From contig NZ_FTOQ01000006.1 in NCBI RefSeq assembly GCF_900156805.1, positions 1-64,000 of the forward strand: a DNA stretch of 64,000 bases, written 5' to 3'. The DNA comes from Roseivivax lentus. GTDB taxonomy: Bacteria; Pseudomonadota; Alphaproteobacteria; Rhodobacterales; Rhodobacteraceae. The translations under genes were made by a program, and so were the position numbers. Positions 1-8,031 of this stretch are shown in pieces (within the stretch, counting starts at the first letter, position 1; each line of letters starts with the position of its first letter). Below the pieces are notes generated by a model. That model made no database searches. It saw only the letters and a program-made list of their open reading frames with translations, and was not told the DNA's origin.

Positions 1-2
1 TC

Positions 3-89
3 TGGCGGGTCGTTGGCAATGTCTGCGATCTCTTCACTGAGGAAGAGTGCTACAACTTCTTCAAGGCCGCAGGCTATGAAACTGATTGA
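3..89 (+). mobile_element. 3' end of an IS630-family transposase gene (partial)
   Basis: The window opens inside a reading frame that ends at 89. Its last 28 residues, including DLFTEEECYNFFKAAGYETD, are a C-terminus typical of IS630/Tc1-mariner-type DDE transposases. The catalytic part lies upstream of the window, so it cannot be judged whether the element is intact. The gene runs towards the SARP-like regulator about 105 bases downstream. I could not define a terminal inverted repeat or TA target duplication in the short stretch after the stop. The presence of an insertion sequence here supports the idea that the next four genes are accessory DNA. Confidence 0.75.
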
Positions 90-194
90 ACGCAACTCGC
101 TCTAACTCAACGTCAATTCGAAACGGGGCCTGCCGATCCGCATTGATCGCCGCCAGCGCGTGGATCGAAAGTGACATGACGCGAGGAGGCGATC

Positions 195-1799
195 ATGCGC
201 ACGAGAGCGACGTCCATATCGCTGAACGGAAATTTTCGGCTCGTAATGGCCGGGCTCGAGGTCGAGGTCCGGGCCAGCAGAGCGCGGGCGATCGTGGCGA
301 TCCTCGCTACCGCTCACGATCACAAGAAATCCCGCGATGCGCTGAAGGCAATGATTTGGCCGCGCAGCGATGAAAAGCAGGCCTCCGGCAGCATGCGCAC
401 GGCGCTTTCGAGCCTGCGCCATGACCTAGGCGAGAATGCCGACCTCGTCGGTGCGAACCGCACCCATATCTGGCTGAACGGCCCGGTCGAATTGCTCCGT
501 CCCGACGATGGCGGGGCGTTTTTCGAAGATGCGCCGACGGATATCGGTGCGGATTTCGAGGATTGGCTGCAGACCGAGAGAAACCGCTCGGACCGGCAAC
601 TGCCCATCATCGCCCCGCTGGAATGTGGCCCGACGCGCCGCATCTGCATTGGCATCCTGCCGATCCATGAGCGGCTCGATGAACCGATGGCTGCGCTGCT
701 GGCCACGCAGGTGCTCGATTTCGTGATCGAAAGCTTGAGAGCCCACGAAATATTTCAGCTTTTCGATTTCAGGGACCTCGAGACGGATCATTTCTCGGGC
801 GGAGTTCCGGGCATCTCCGACCCGGAGATGTATCTGCGGCTGAGCCTCACAAAAGTGCGTTCGATGGCGCAGTTGTCGGTCTCGGTCCTGAGCGGACGCC
901 AGATCCTGTGGGCCCATGCGACCTCGGCCGATCAGTCCGGTCCGTTCCTGTTTTCGCATGACGATGTGGCGGCCTTCGCAAACCAGACGGTGGATGCGAT
1001 CCTGAAGGCCGCGTTTCGCAAATATGAAGGCGCCGCCTTTCGCGGCAAGGGGCCGCAATCCATGATCGGCGTCGTGCATCAGCTCTATGGCATGTCGCGC
1101 GAGGGCCAGTATTCGGTGCGCCGTTACCTTGAGGGGCATCCCGAATTGGAAGGCTCAGCGCTGGCCAACGCCTGCTACGCGTTGTCGGTTGCCAACACGC
1201 TGGGGGAGGGAGAGCCGACCTTGGCCGATCTCGAAGAGGCGCGGCGCCATGCAACGCGTGCCCTCGAACTCGATATGCAAAATCCCTTGGTTCTGGCGTT
1301 TTGTGGCCATGTTTTCGGCTTTGCCCTACGGGAATTTGCGGTCGGGGCCGAAGCCACGAAACTGGCGCGGCGGCAGGCGCCCGCAATGCCGCAGGCCTGG
1401 GATTTTTCGGCGATGAACGCAATCTATCGCGGTGCGCTTCCGGATGCGATGCGCTTCAGCCGAAAGGCGGCCCAGCTCGGCCAATACAGTCCATATCGTG
1501 AATTGTTCCGCTCGTCCCTTGCCATAACGGCGACCCTTACGGGCGAGCATGAGACCGCCGTGCAGGTGTCGCGCTCCGTATTGATGCGGTTGCCGGAATT
1601 CCTGGCCGTAATGCGCCATGCCGCGGCGAGTTATTCGGCGCTCGGCCAGCTTTCAGAGGCCGAGAGCATGGTCGAGCAGGTCCGGGCCCGCGATCACAGG
1701 TTCAGCCCTGAAGCCGTGCAGGACCCGAAATACCCATTGCCGAGCGCAGATAGCCGGGACGTGATCGGACGCACGTTCCGGATGCTCGGCCATAGTTGA
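195..1799 (+). CDS. SARP-like transcriptional regulator with TPR-rich C-terminus
   Basis: This 534-residue protein probably regulates its own cluster. Residues about 8-100 match the winged-helix DNA-binding fold of SARP/OmpR-type activators: two short strands (LNGNFRLVMAG), then RASRARAIVAILATA, the helix region around SRDALKAMIWPRSDEKQA, a SMRTALSSLRHDLG recognition helix, and a final strand. Residues about 155-300 (GILPIHERLDEP...) look like the TolB/adenylate-cyclase-associated sensor-like region often found in such proteins. The rest is helical with alanine-rich TPR-like repeats. A GAGGAGG sequence sits just upstream of the ATG at 195. No receiver domain or kinase is visible nearby, so the signal is unknown. 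It is followed after 38 bases by the PAP2-subtilase gene on the same strand. Regulator class is fairly sure; ligand and targets are inference. Confidence 0.75.
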   Translation: MRTRATSISLNGNFRLVMAGLEVEVRASRARAIVAILATAHDHKKSRDALKAMIWPRSDEKQASGSMRTALSSLRHDLGENADLVGANRTHIWLNGPVELLRPDDGGAFFEDAPTDIGADFEDWLQTERNRSDRQLPIIAPLECGPTRRICIGILPIHERLDEPMAALLATQVLDFVIESLRAHEIFQLFDFRDLETDHFSGGVPGISDPEMYLRLSLTKVRSMAQLSVSVLSGRQILWAHATSADQSGPFLFSHDDVAAFANQTVDAILKAAFRKYEGAAFRGKGPQSMIGVVHQLYGMSREGQYSVRRYLEGHPELEGSALANACYALSVANTLGEGEPTLADLEEARRHATRALELDMQNPLVLAFCGHVFGFALREFAVGAEATKLARRQAPAMPQAWDFSAMNAIYRGALPDAMRFSRKAAQLGQYSPYRELFRSSLAITATLTGEHETAVQVSRSVLMRLPEFLAVMRHAAASYSALGQLSEAESMVEQVRARDHRFSPEAVQDPKYPLPSADSRDVIGRTFRMLGHS

Positions 1800-1837
1800 A
1801 AGTGTTTTGAAAACGTCCGCAACGGGAGGATTTGATT

Positions 1838-1885
1838 ATGTAATTTTCACGTCGCAGCGTCCTGCTGGGGGGCGCGTCGGCTCTG
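1838..1885 (+). other. interrupted start and Tat signal peptide of the PAP2-subtilase gene
   Basis: A good Shine-Dalgarno sequence (GGGAGGA, 1824-1830) lies seven bases before an ATG at 1838. The next codon is TAA (1841-1843). After it, in the same frame as the long downstream coding region, the sequence reads FSRRSVLLGGASALVG and runs on to a DGAFAQ cleavage-like site. That is a twin-arginine signal peptide. A single T-to-A change at 1841 would restore M-K-F-S-R-R. As it stands, translation begun at the natural ATG terminates after one residue. Whether this is a recent null mutation, a sequencing error or a start-stop control element cannot be decided here. Confidence 0.8.
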
Positions 1886-4468
1886 GTGGGCCTCAGGGTG
1901 GACGGCGCGTTTGCGCAAGGCTCGGACTGTTTCATCCCTACCAGGCAAGGATTTATCGGCAGCTTGCGGTCCGCGGTTTTGAGCGCGCAGACCCGCGGGG
2001 TTCCCAAGATCGTGAATTGCTACACGCCGCGTGGCGTCGCCCCGCTCGACCTTGCCGGGCTCTATGCGAAGCCGACGGGACGGTTCGTAGTGGAGGACGC
2101 ACAGGGCAATCAAGAGACTGTGGTAGTGATCGGTCATGAAGCTCCGGCGGATGCCGTCATCGACGAGTCCCTCGCCATCTGTCACAGCCCGGCAGACGGA
2201 TTTCCAGAAAACATCTTTGGGATCGATACGATCACCGGTCTCGGGCGCGGTCGTGGTCGGGGGCGCGGACGCCGGGGGCGCGGACGCCGAGGCCGGGGAC
2301 GAGGGCGCGGGCCCGAAGGCATGCTGGCCGGGACCGGAAGCGGCCAACAGCGTCTCGACCTCCTCTTCGAAGAGGAGACGGCGCACTACCGCCAGCGCGT
2401 TACCGACAGCCTGCCGACGATTGCCGAATTGCTGCGGGAGCCGGGGGCCGACGATCCTTACGTGCTGCGGCCTCCGGAGTATTCCGGCACCGTGACGCAA
2501 GATGAAGTCGAGGCTCTCCTCGAGATGCAGATTTCCGACGAGCGCGACGTGCGCCTTCCAGAGATCAACGCGCAGGTCGACGATATCGCCACTCCGTTTC
2601 TCGAGCTGGTGTCGGATTACGCGGGCCCTCCAGCGGGCGTCTTGCGGGTCCTGAACCTGATGGACATGGCCGGCTTCGTGGTGGGCTATTACTTCAAACG
2701 TCAGTTCGGACGGTTGCGCCCGAACGTCTTCGATCCCCGGATCGTCCCGTCGATCCCGGTGCCGACGCATTCGTCCTATCCCAGCGCGCACGCGGTTCAG
2801 ACCCATCTCATCGCGCATGGCTTGGCGGAAATCTACGAGGACTCCGCCCTGGTGGCGCGGTTCTTCGATACGGCGGAACGGATCAGCGTCAATCGCGAAT
2901 ATGCCGGGGTGCATTATGCGTCCGATACCGAGGCGGGCATCATCGCGGCCCGGGCCGCCTTTCCGATCCTGCGGCTGGTGATGGACGAAGTCTTCACCGA
3001 CGCCATTGCGGAAATGAACATCAGCCCGCAAGCCAATTGCCACATGCTCGGAAGCCCCGGCGAGATCGAGCAACCGCCGGTGAAATCGGATCCTGCAGCG
3101 GGGAACGGTTGGAACCTCGGTGCGCTCGGAATTCGGAACGCCGGCCCGTCGGAGACCGGCAAGAAGACGGTCGTGGCGCTTTTCGACACTGCGGTGGATG
3201 TCCACCACCCCGCGCTTAAAGACGCGATCCAGAACGAGTTCATCAATCTTGACTATCCGATGCCATTGGATGACCCATGGTGCATGGGCTCGAAAGGGAT
3301 CGGGCACGGAACGGCCATGGCGGGGCTTGTGGCCGGATCGATGGGCGGCAGGAGCCTCGGCGTCGCGCCCGATGCGAAGATCCTGCCTGTCCGCTGCGCG
3401 AACCTCGCGCGTGACGATCATGACGACCGGTTCGAGCTGGGCGTAGCCATCCTCGGCGTCGGTCTGGCGGGAAATCGCGGCATGCTGCCCAATTGCCCAG
3501 CGGAGGCTGACGCGGCCCGTATCGCGGCGGTGGTTCTGTCGCTCGACTTCCAGAAGCCTGATTACGACCGCGCCGGTTATCTCTCCGCCTACGAGATCCG
3601 AAAGGCCGCCGAGGAAGGTAAGCTGGCCGAGAAGATCAAGGAGGCCCGAGATGAGGACCGACCCGCCTGTGATCCTTTCGCCCTGGCGATCCTGATCGTG
3701 CAGACCCAAGTCGCCGTGGTAATCCCCGCGGGCAATGGCGGCGGCGACCGCCTGGCCTATCCGGGAAATCCCGACGACTACGCAGCGATTTTCGAATTAC
3801 TGAAACATCCCGAGGGGCGCGATTTCGTGTACGATTTGCTGCTCGAAATGATCGACAGCTACAACATGTCGTTTTCGAGAGACATGCGGTTTGAAACGCG
3901 GCAAGCGTTTGATGCTTTCCGCGAGGACGCGCTGGAACCGCAGCCGCTCTACACGCGATCCCCCGATGACGACGGCGATCCGTTTGAGCAAACCGGGATC
4001 ATCGTCGTGGGGGCGGCGAATTACGAAGGCGCGCCGGATCTCGACCCCGACAACTTGGATCGCAGCACCCATATTTGTGCGGGCTACAGCCAATATGGCC
4101 CGGGCCTTTGCGTCCTTGCGCCGTCCGACCGGGACACGGATCCGCCCTATCGCTGCGACACCGCGGATGGCGCGGGCAGCGTCCCCGTTCCCACCGCCGA
4201 CATACGCGGGCCGGGCGGTTTCGCGGCCGATCCCCTCGCGGATTACAGCCATGCGGGCCAGAAATACGGCTTCGGCGGCACTTCGGCGGCCGCCGCGCAA
4301 GTCGGCGGTGTGATCTCTCTTCTCGCGGAACGGAAGATAACCCAAGCGCCTAGTGCACCCCTGAACGGTCCCGATTTGCGCAGAACGTTGACCGGCCTGG
4401 TCGTCGAGGCGCGGGATTATATTCCGGCCGCGCACGGGAAGGGCGCCGTCGACCTGACCGGATTTTGA
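1886..4468 (+). CDS. PAP2/vanadium-haloperoxidase-like phosphatase fused to a subtilisin (S8) protease
   Basis: This open frame joins two enzymes. Numbered from the GTG at 1886, residues about 200-365 carry the PAP2/haloperoxidase signature: KRQFGRLRP near 270 (K-x6-RP), PSAH near 298, and NREYAGVHYASD near 337 (R-x5-H-x3-D). Residues about 425-855 are a subtilase: Asp in ALFDTAVD near 433, His in GHGTAMAG near 473, an oxyanion-hole Asn in IPAGNGGG near 617, and Ser in GFGGTSAAAAQVGG near 800. All catalytic residues are therefore present in both domains. The PAP2 domain would act on phosphate esters, or bind vanadate; the subtilase is presumably extracytoplasmic. Between the signal peptide and the PAP2 domain lies an unusual Gly-Arg tract. 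The natural start at 1838 is followed by a stop codon, so the only usable downstream starts (CTG/GTG near 1883-1886) delete most of the Tat signal. It ends just before the S1 protease gene. Confidence 0.8.
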   Translation: MGLRVDGAFAQGSDCFIPTRQGFIGSLRSAVLSAQTRGVPKIVNCYTPRGVAPLDLAGLYAKPTGRFVVEDAQGNQETVVVIGHEAPADAVIDESLAICHSPADGFPENIFGIDTITGLGRGRGRGRGRRGRGRRGRGRGRGPEGMLAGTGSGQQRLDLLFEEETAHYRQRVTDSLPTIAELLREPGADDPYVLRPPEYSGTVTQDEVEALLEMQISDERDVRLPEINAQVDDIATPFLELVSDYAGPPAGVLRVLNLMDMAGFVVGYYFKRQFGRLRPNVFDPRIVPSIPVPTHSSYPSAHAVQTHLIAHGLAEIYEDSALVARFFDTAERISVNREYAGVHYASDTEAGIIAARAAFPILRLVMDEVFTDAIAEMNISPQANCHMLGSPGEIEQPPVKSDPAAGNGWNLGALGIRNAGPSETGKKTVVALFDTAVDVHHPALKDAIQNEFINLDYPMPLDDPWCMGSKGIGHGTAMAGLVAGSMGGRSLGVAPDAKILPVRCANLARDDHDDRFELGVAILGVGLAGNRGMLPNCPAEADAARIAAVVLSLDFQKPDYDRAGYLSAYEIRKAAEEGKLAEKIKEARDEDRPACDPFALAILIVQTQVAVVIPAGNGGGDRLAYPGNPDDYAAIFELLKHPEGRDFVYDLLLEMIDSYNMSFSRDMRFETRQAFDAFREDALEPQPLYTRSPDDDGDPFEQTGIIVVGAANYEGAPDLDPDNLDRSTHICAGYSQYGPGLCVLAPSDRDTDPPYRCDTADGAGSVPVPTADIRGPGGFAADPLADYSHAGQKYGFGGTSAAAAQVGGVISLLAERKITQAPSAPLNGPDLRRTLTGLVVEARDYIPAAHGKGAVDLTGF
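2243..2311 (+). repeat. Gly-Arg-rich low-complexity tract with a 15-bp tandem repeat
   Basis: Within the PAP2-subtilase gene this stretch encodes an almost pure G-R alternation. It contains two perfect, adjacent copies of CGGGGGCGCGGACGC (2258-2272 and 2273-2287). Read one base later (+1 frame) the same DNA gives a Gly/Ala/Asp/Glu-rich linker, which is the more usual composition for bacterial inter-domain linkers. The tract may have grown by slippage, or two compensating indels may bound it. The frame is the same on both sides. Confidence 0.7.
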
Positions 4469-4470
4469 AC

Positions 4471-5994
4471 ATGAAGCGAATCATGAATTATGCCTGCACC
4501 GCGGCCCTCTCTGCCTGTCTTGCTTTTGTCGTTCCGGCAGCACCCGCACAAGCACAGCAAGACTCGAGTGCGCTTTACGTCATGCCATATGCGAATCCGA
4601 CCGAGGTCGTCAGCGCCTTCAACAGAAACCAAGGCGCTTTCTCGAGCCGGGGAGTTTTGGACTGGCCAATCGCACCGACCGTGCCCGAGGCCATCGCCGA
4701 CGAATTGGTCGTGGACTATACCGAGCGCCACGTCGCGCTTCTCGAAAGGATTCCAGAGGCGCTTTGGCCCCGGATCGACGCTGGGCTCGACTGCGCGGGC
4801 GGCCGTGCGCTAATTCAGGTCGACCACGGGGAAACCTTTGCCGCCTATCTCTTGGGGGGCCAGCTGGTCGTCACCGATGCCGGCCGGACCCTGGAGCTGC
4901 GCGAGGACCTTCCGGACCAACTAGCGAGTGCCGGAGAGGTCGTGTTCCAGCCGGGTTCCGGGAGCGCTTTGCGCGATTGCGGAGATATCGTCAGCCTGTT
5001 CAACTTCGGTCGGCCCTTAGAGCCTCCGAAGAACGAAAACCGTCCCACCCTCGCGGGCAGCGGTCTGCGCATTCCCTGTGACGCGCTGAACCCCGACGCC
5101 AATATCGGCTGCGCGTTCCATACCGTGCGGCTGTCGGACATGGTCCGCGGCCTTTTCTGTACCGGCTCCCTAATCTCTCCGCGGCATGTATTGACGGCGG
5201 CGCATTGCCTCTGCGATCGTGTCGTCAACGGTCAATTGCGGGATGACGTGGCCGTTTCTGTGGGCATTTCGAACGATTGGGCCGCGATCTACCCCAAGCA
5301 GGACGGCGTTCACTTTTACAACCAGACCAGCGTCTGCGCCTCCAGCGGCGCGCCCTTCGAGCAAAGGATCGAAAACGGCGATCTTGCGCTTGTGACGCTA
5401 CCAGACGGCAGTCTCGACGCGGCCAAGACGCAGTTGATCGAGAAGGGGCGCGACCCTGAACATGTGGCGCGCAGCCTCGTGTCGATCGCGGCGCGGGACC
5501 TCTCCGATACGGTCTGGGTGACTCCGAACGCGGGCCAGAACGAGTTCACGACGATCGGCTACGGCATCACGCAAGACTTGCAGGCCCGGGCGACGAAACG
5601 CGAAATGCGGATGGCCGCCCGGCAACTGGGCCCATGTCACGGGCCGGTGGAGGCCGACGGGCGCTGCGCCGGGCACCAATCAGCTGTGTTTCTCGAAGAC
5701 GGCAAGGCGATCTGTCCCGGAGACAGCGGCAGCGGGATGTTCAAGTTCGCGGACGATCCGCCGGAGGGCTATGGTGGCCTCGTGCTGATGGGTGTCGTCT
5801 CCGGCATGGGCCTCGTGAACCGGTGCCACCACGCGGAGACCGATGCCGTGCTCGAGACGCAGCCGCCGCGCAATGTCGTCCGCATCGACACTAGGGCCGT
5901 TCAGGATTGGCTCGACGCGGTGATCGGGGAAGACAGGCTCGTGCGCGGCACGCCGCTCGATGCGCCGCTTGTTTTTGCCGAAGCCCCGCAATGA
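4471..5994 (+). CDS. secreted trypsin-like (S1) serine protease with a novel N-terminal region
   Basis: The 507-residue product starts at ATG 4471, two bases after the previous stop, which suggests translational coupling. Residues 1-28 form a Sec signal peptide ending APAQAQ. About 200 residues of unrecognised sequence follow. The chymotrypsin fold comes next: His245 in LTAAHCLC, Asp304 in ENGDLALV, and Ser419 in CPGDSGSGMF. Cysteines around the active site (GCAFHTV, FCTGS, AHCLC, AICPGDSG) suggest disulfides, consistent with export. The N-terminal region could be an inhibitory propeptide or a substrate-binding domain. With the subtilase upstream this makes a two-protease unit, so one may activate the other; that is inference. 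Assignment to family S1 is secure, the substrate is unknown. Confidence 0.85.
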   Translation: MKRIMNYACTAALSACLAFVVPAAPAQAQQDSSALYVMPYANPTEVVSAFNRNQGAFSSRGVLDWPIAPTVPEAIADELVVDYTERHVALLERIPEALWPRIDAGLDCAGGRALIQVDHGETFAAYLLGGQLVVTDAGRTLELREDLPDQLASAGEVVFQPGSGSALRDCGDIVSLFNFGRPLEPPKNENRPTLAGSGLRIPCDALNPDANIGCAFHTVRLSDMVRGLFCTGSLISPRHVLTAAHCLCDRVVNGQLRDDVAVSVGISNDWAAIYPKQDGVHFYNQTSVCASSGAPFEQRIENGDLALVTLPDGSLDAAKTQLIEKGRDPEHVARSLVSIAARDLSDTVWVTPNAGQNEFTTIGYGITQDLQARATKREMRMAARQLGPCHGPVEADGRCAGHQSAVFLEDGKAICPGDSGSGMFKFADDPPEGYGGLVLMGVVSGMGLVNRCHHAETDAVLETQPPRNVVRIDTRAVQDWLDAVIGEDRLVRGTPLDAPLVFAEAPQ

Positions 5995-6202
5995 GTGCAC
6001 CAAAATGCCAACGGCTGGATCTCCGCTTCCGACACGTCGGGGCGGCGGTCTTTTTGTGCCCTAAGACGCTGAAATTAATGATTTCTACATTATTGACGAT
6101 AGCCTGACGGTGCATTTGCGCAGCGTTGCGCGTCCGGGCGCAGTCTGGGGCTGTTCCCGGGGATTTCTGGGACATTCAAAGCTGTGAAAAAGGAGAATTG
6201 AT

Positions 6203-6487
6203 ATGTTCATTCGTGTTGTCACCGCTGCTGCCCTCGCCATCGCGCTGCCCGGACTTGCCGCGCAGGCCCAGGAGTCCGTGCACGAGCGGTTCGCCCGCAA
6301 GCTGGGCCTCGATCCGGCGCAATACTCGCTCACCCAGGTCGTCCAGATCCGGAACGCCGATGTCCATAACGGCGAGCGCAAGGCCCGGATCGAGATCATC
6401 GACCGGCAGAACCAGGCCTTCCGCGACGCCGTGTTGCAGATGATGCAAGGCGGCTCGGTGGAGACCGTCACGCGCGCCGCCAATTGA
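6203..6487 (+). CDS. small secreted protein of unknown function
   Basis: This 94-residue protein has a clean Sec signal peptide (about residues 1-22, ending LAAQAQ) and a strong ribosome-binding site (AAAGGAG). The mature part is short, charged and helical (VHERFARKLGLDPAQYSLTQVVQIRNADVHNGERKARIEI...). No catalytic motif or cysteine is visible and I do not recognise the family. It sits 208 bases after the S1 protease and may be the last member of the protease cluster, or an independent periplasmic protein. Its size and charge would suit an inhibitor or chaperone of the neighbouring proteases, but nothing in the sequence proves that. Confidence 0.65.
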   Translation: MFIRVVTAAALAIALPGLAAQAQESVHERFARKLGLDPAQYSLTQVVQIRNADVHNGERKARIEIIDRQNQAFRDAVLQMMQGGSVETVTRAAN

Positions 6488-6506
6488 TGCGGCCACCGAC
6501 CCCAGG

Positions 6507-6525
6507 TCGGCCTTCCAGAGGCCGA
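6507..6525. terminator. short hairpin between convergent genes
   Basis: TCGGCCT and AGGCCGA form a perfect 7-bp stem with a five-base loop. It lies after the small secreted protein gene and beyond the end of the convergent TRAP operon. There is no T-run on either side, so it is only a weak terminator candidate. Confidence 0.3.
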
Positions 6526-6614
6526 TCCGGATGTCAGGACAGATCAGCGTGCATCGCCCGCCCGCCCGCTCGCCGACCCCGCCGGCCGGCGGGCGCGCTT
6601 GCGTTCGGGCGTCG

Positions 6615-7919
6615 CTAGCCGCGCGTCATCAGCGAGGGCAGGAATGTCGCGATCTCCGGAAAGACGATCAGCAGCGCCGTGGCCGCCACCAGCACGAGGA
6701 AGAAGGGAAAGGCCATCTTCGCGACCGACAGAAGATCGTGCCGCGTCATCGCCTGCAGGATGAACAGGTTGATCCCGACGGGCGGCGTGATCTGCGACAT
6801 CTCGATGACGATTACCAGGTAGATGCCGAACCAGATCAGGTCGATCCCGGCCGCCTGCACCATCGGCATGATGACCGAGGCGGTGAGCACGACGATGGAT
6901 ATCCCGTCGAGAAAGCAGCCCATCACCACGAAGAGAAGCGTCAGCGCGATCAGCAGCTCGAACCGGCTCAGCTCGAACGAGCCGACCCAGGCGGCAAGGT
7001 TGCGCGGAATGCCGGTAAAGCCCATCGCCACCGACAGGAACGCGGCCCCTGCGAGGATCAACGTGATCATGCAGGTGGTGCGGGTGGCGCCCGCCACGCT
7101 TTCGGTGAAGGAGGACCAGCTCAGCATGCCCGACAGCGCCGACAGGATGAGCGCGCCCAGCACCCCGACGGCGGCGGCTTCGGTGGGGGTGGCAAAGCCC
7201 GCATAGATCGACCCGATCACCGCGATGATGAGCCCCAGCATCGGGAACAGACCCGCGGTGGCGCGGATGCGCTGCAGGAAGGGCACGCGCGGCTCCGGCG
7301 GCGGCGTGCGGTCGGGATGGGCGGCGGACCAGATCATGATGTAGCCCATGAAGAGCACCATCAGCATCAGCCCCGGCAGGATGCCCGCGATGAACAGCCG
7401 GCTGATCGACACCTCGGCGGCCACCCCGTAGACGATGAGGATGATCGAGGGCGGGATCAGGAAGCCCAGCGTCGCCGAACCGGCAAGACTGCCGACGATC
7501 ATCTTCTGATCGTAGTCGCGCTTTTCCAGCTCCGGGATGGTGATCCGTCCGATCGTGGCCGTCGTCGCCGCGGACGATCCCGACACCGCCGCGAAGAGCC
7601 CGCAGCTGACCACGTTGACGTGCAGAAGGCGGCCGGGCAGGGCGTTCATCCACGGCGCGAGGCCCTTGAACATGTTGGCCGCCAGCTTCGTGCGATAGAG
7701 GATTTCGCCCATCCAGATGAAGAGCGGCAGCGCGGTCAGCGCCCAGGAATAGGACTGGCCCCAGATCGTCGTGGCCATGATCGCGCCCGCAGGCGCGCCG
7801 GAAAAGAGTGCGATCCCGAGAAAACCCACGATCATCAGCGTCAGCGCGACCCAGATGCCGAGGGCCAGCATCACCAGCATGATGCCGATCAGGAAGAAGG
7901 AGACGAGGCTTGGATCCAT
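6615..7919 (-). CDS. dctM: TRAP transporter large membrane subunit (DctM)
   Basis: The 434-residue hydrophobic protein is the ion-coupled permease of a tripartite ATP-independent periplasmic transporter in the inner membrane. Typical DctM features include the N-terminal helices (LVSFFLIGIMLVMLALGIWVAL), the SGSSAATTATIGRITIPEL segment near residue 90, the GFLIPPSIILIVYG segment near 160, and a C-terminal ITPPVGINLFILQ stretch. The start at 7919 (MDPSLVSFF) is chosen because it has an AGGAGA site upstream and gives the usual family length; longer alternatives add a proline/arginine-rich tail without a site. It is the last gene of a dctP-dctQ-dctM operon. The substrate cannot be told from this subunit. 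Confidence 0.9.
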   Translation of the reverse strand: MDPSLVSFFLIGIMLVMLALGIWVALTLMIVGFLGIALFSGAPAGAIMATTIWGQSYSWALTALPLFIWMGEILYRTKLAANMFKGLAPWMNALPGRLLHVNVVSCGLFAAVSGSSAATTATIGRITIPELEKRDYDQKMIVGSLAGSATLGFLIPPSIILIVYGVAAEVSISRLFIAGILPGLMLMVLFMGYIMIWSAAHPDRTPPPEPRVPFLQRIRATAGLFPMLGLIIAVIGSIYAGFATPTEAAAVGVLGALILSALSGMLSWSSFTESVAGATRTTCMITLILAGAAFLSVAMGFTGIPRNLAAWVGSFELSRFELLIALTLLFVVMGCFLDGISIVVLTASVIMPMVQAAGIDLIWFGIYLVIVIEMSQITPPVGINLFILQAMTRHDLLSVAKMAFPFFLVLVAATALLIVFPEIATFLPSLMTRG

Positions 7920-8031
7920 GAGAGGCGGGTCTCCTATGCTGACCGGGCCGAAGCGGCGCTGCGGGATGGGGCGACGGGCGACGGGGTCGAAATGATGCGG
8001 CGGGGCGGGATCATGGCCGGTTGCGGAGGGC

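Noticed and set aside
1847-3709. Long open frame on the minus strand across the PAP2-subtilase gene
   Set aside because: It is antisense to a gene with intact catalytic motifs, is rich in Arg/His, and has no domain I recognise; typical shadow of GC-rich DNA.
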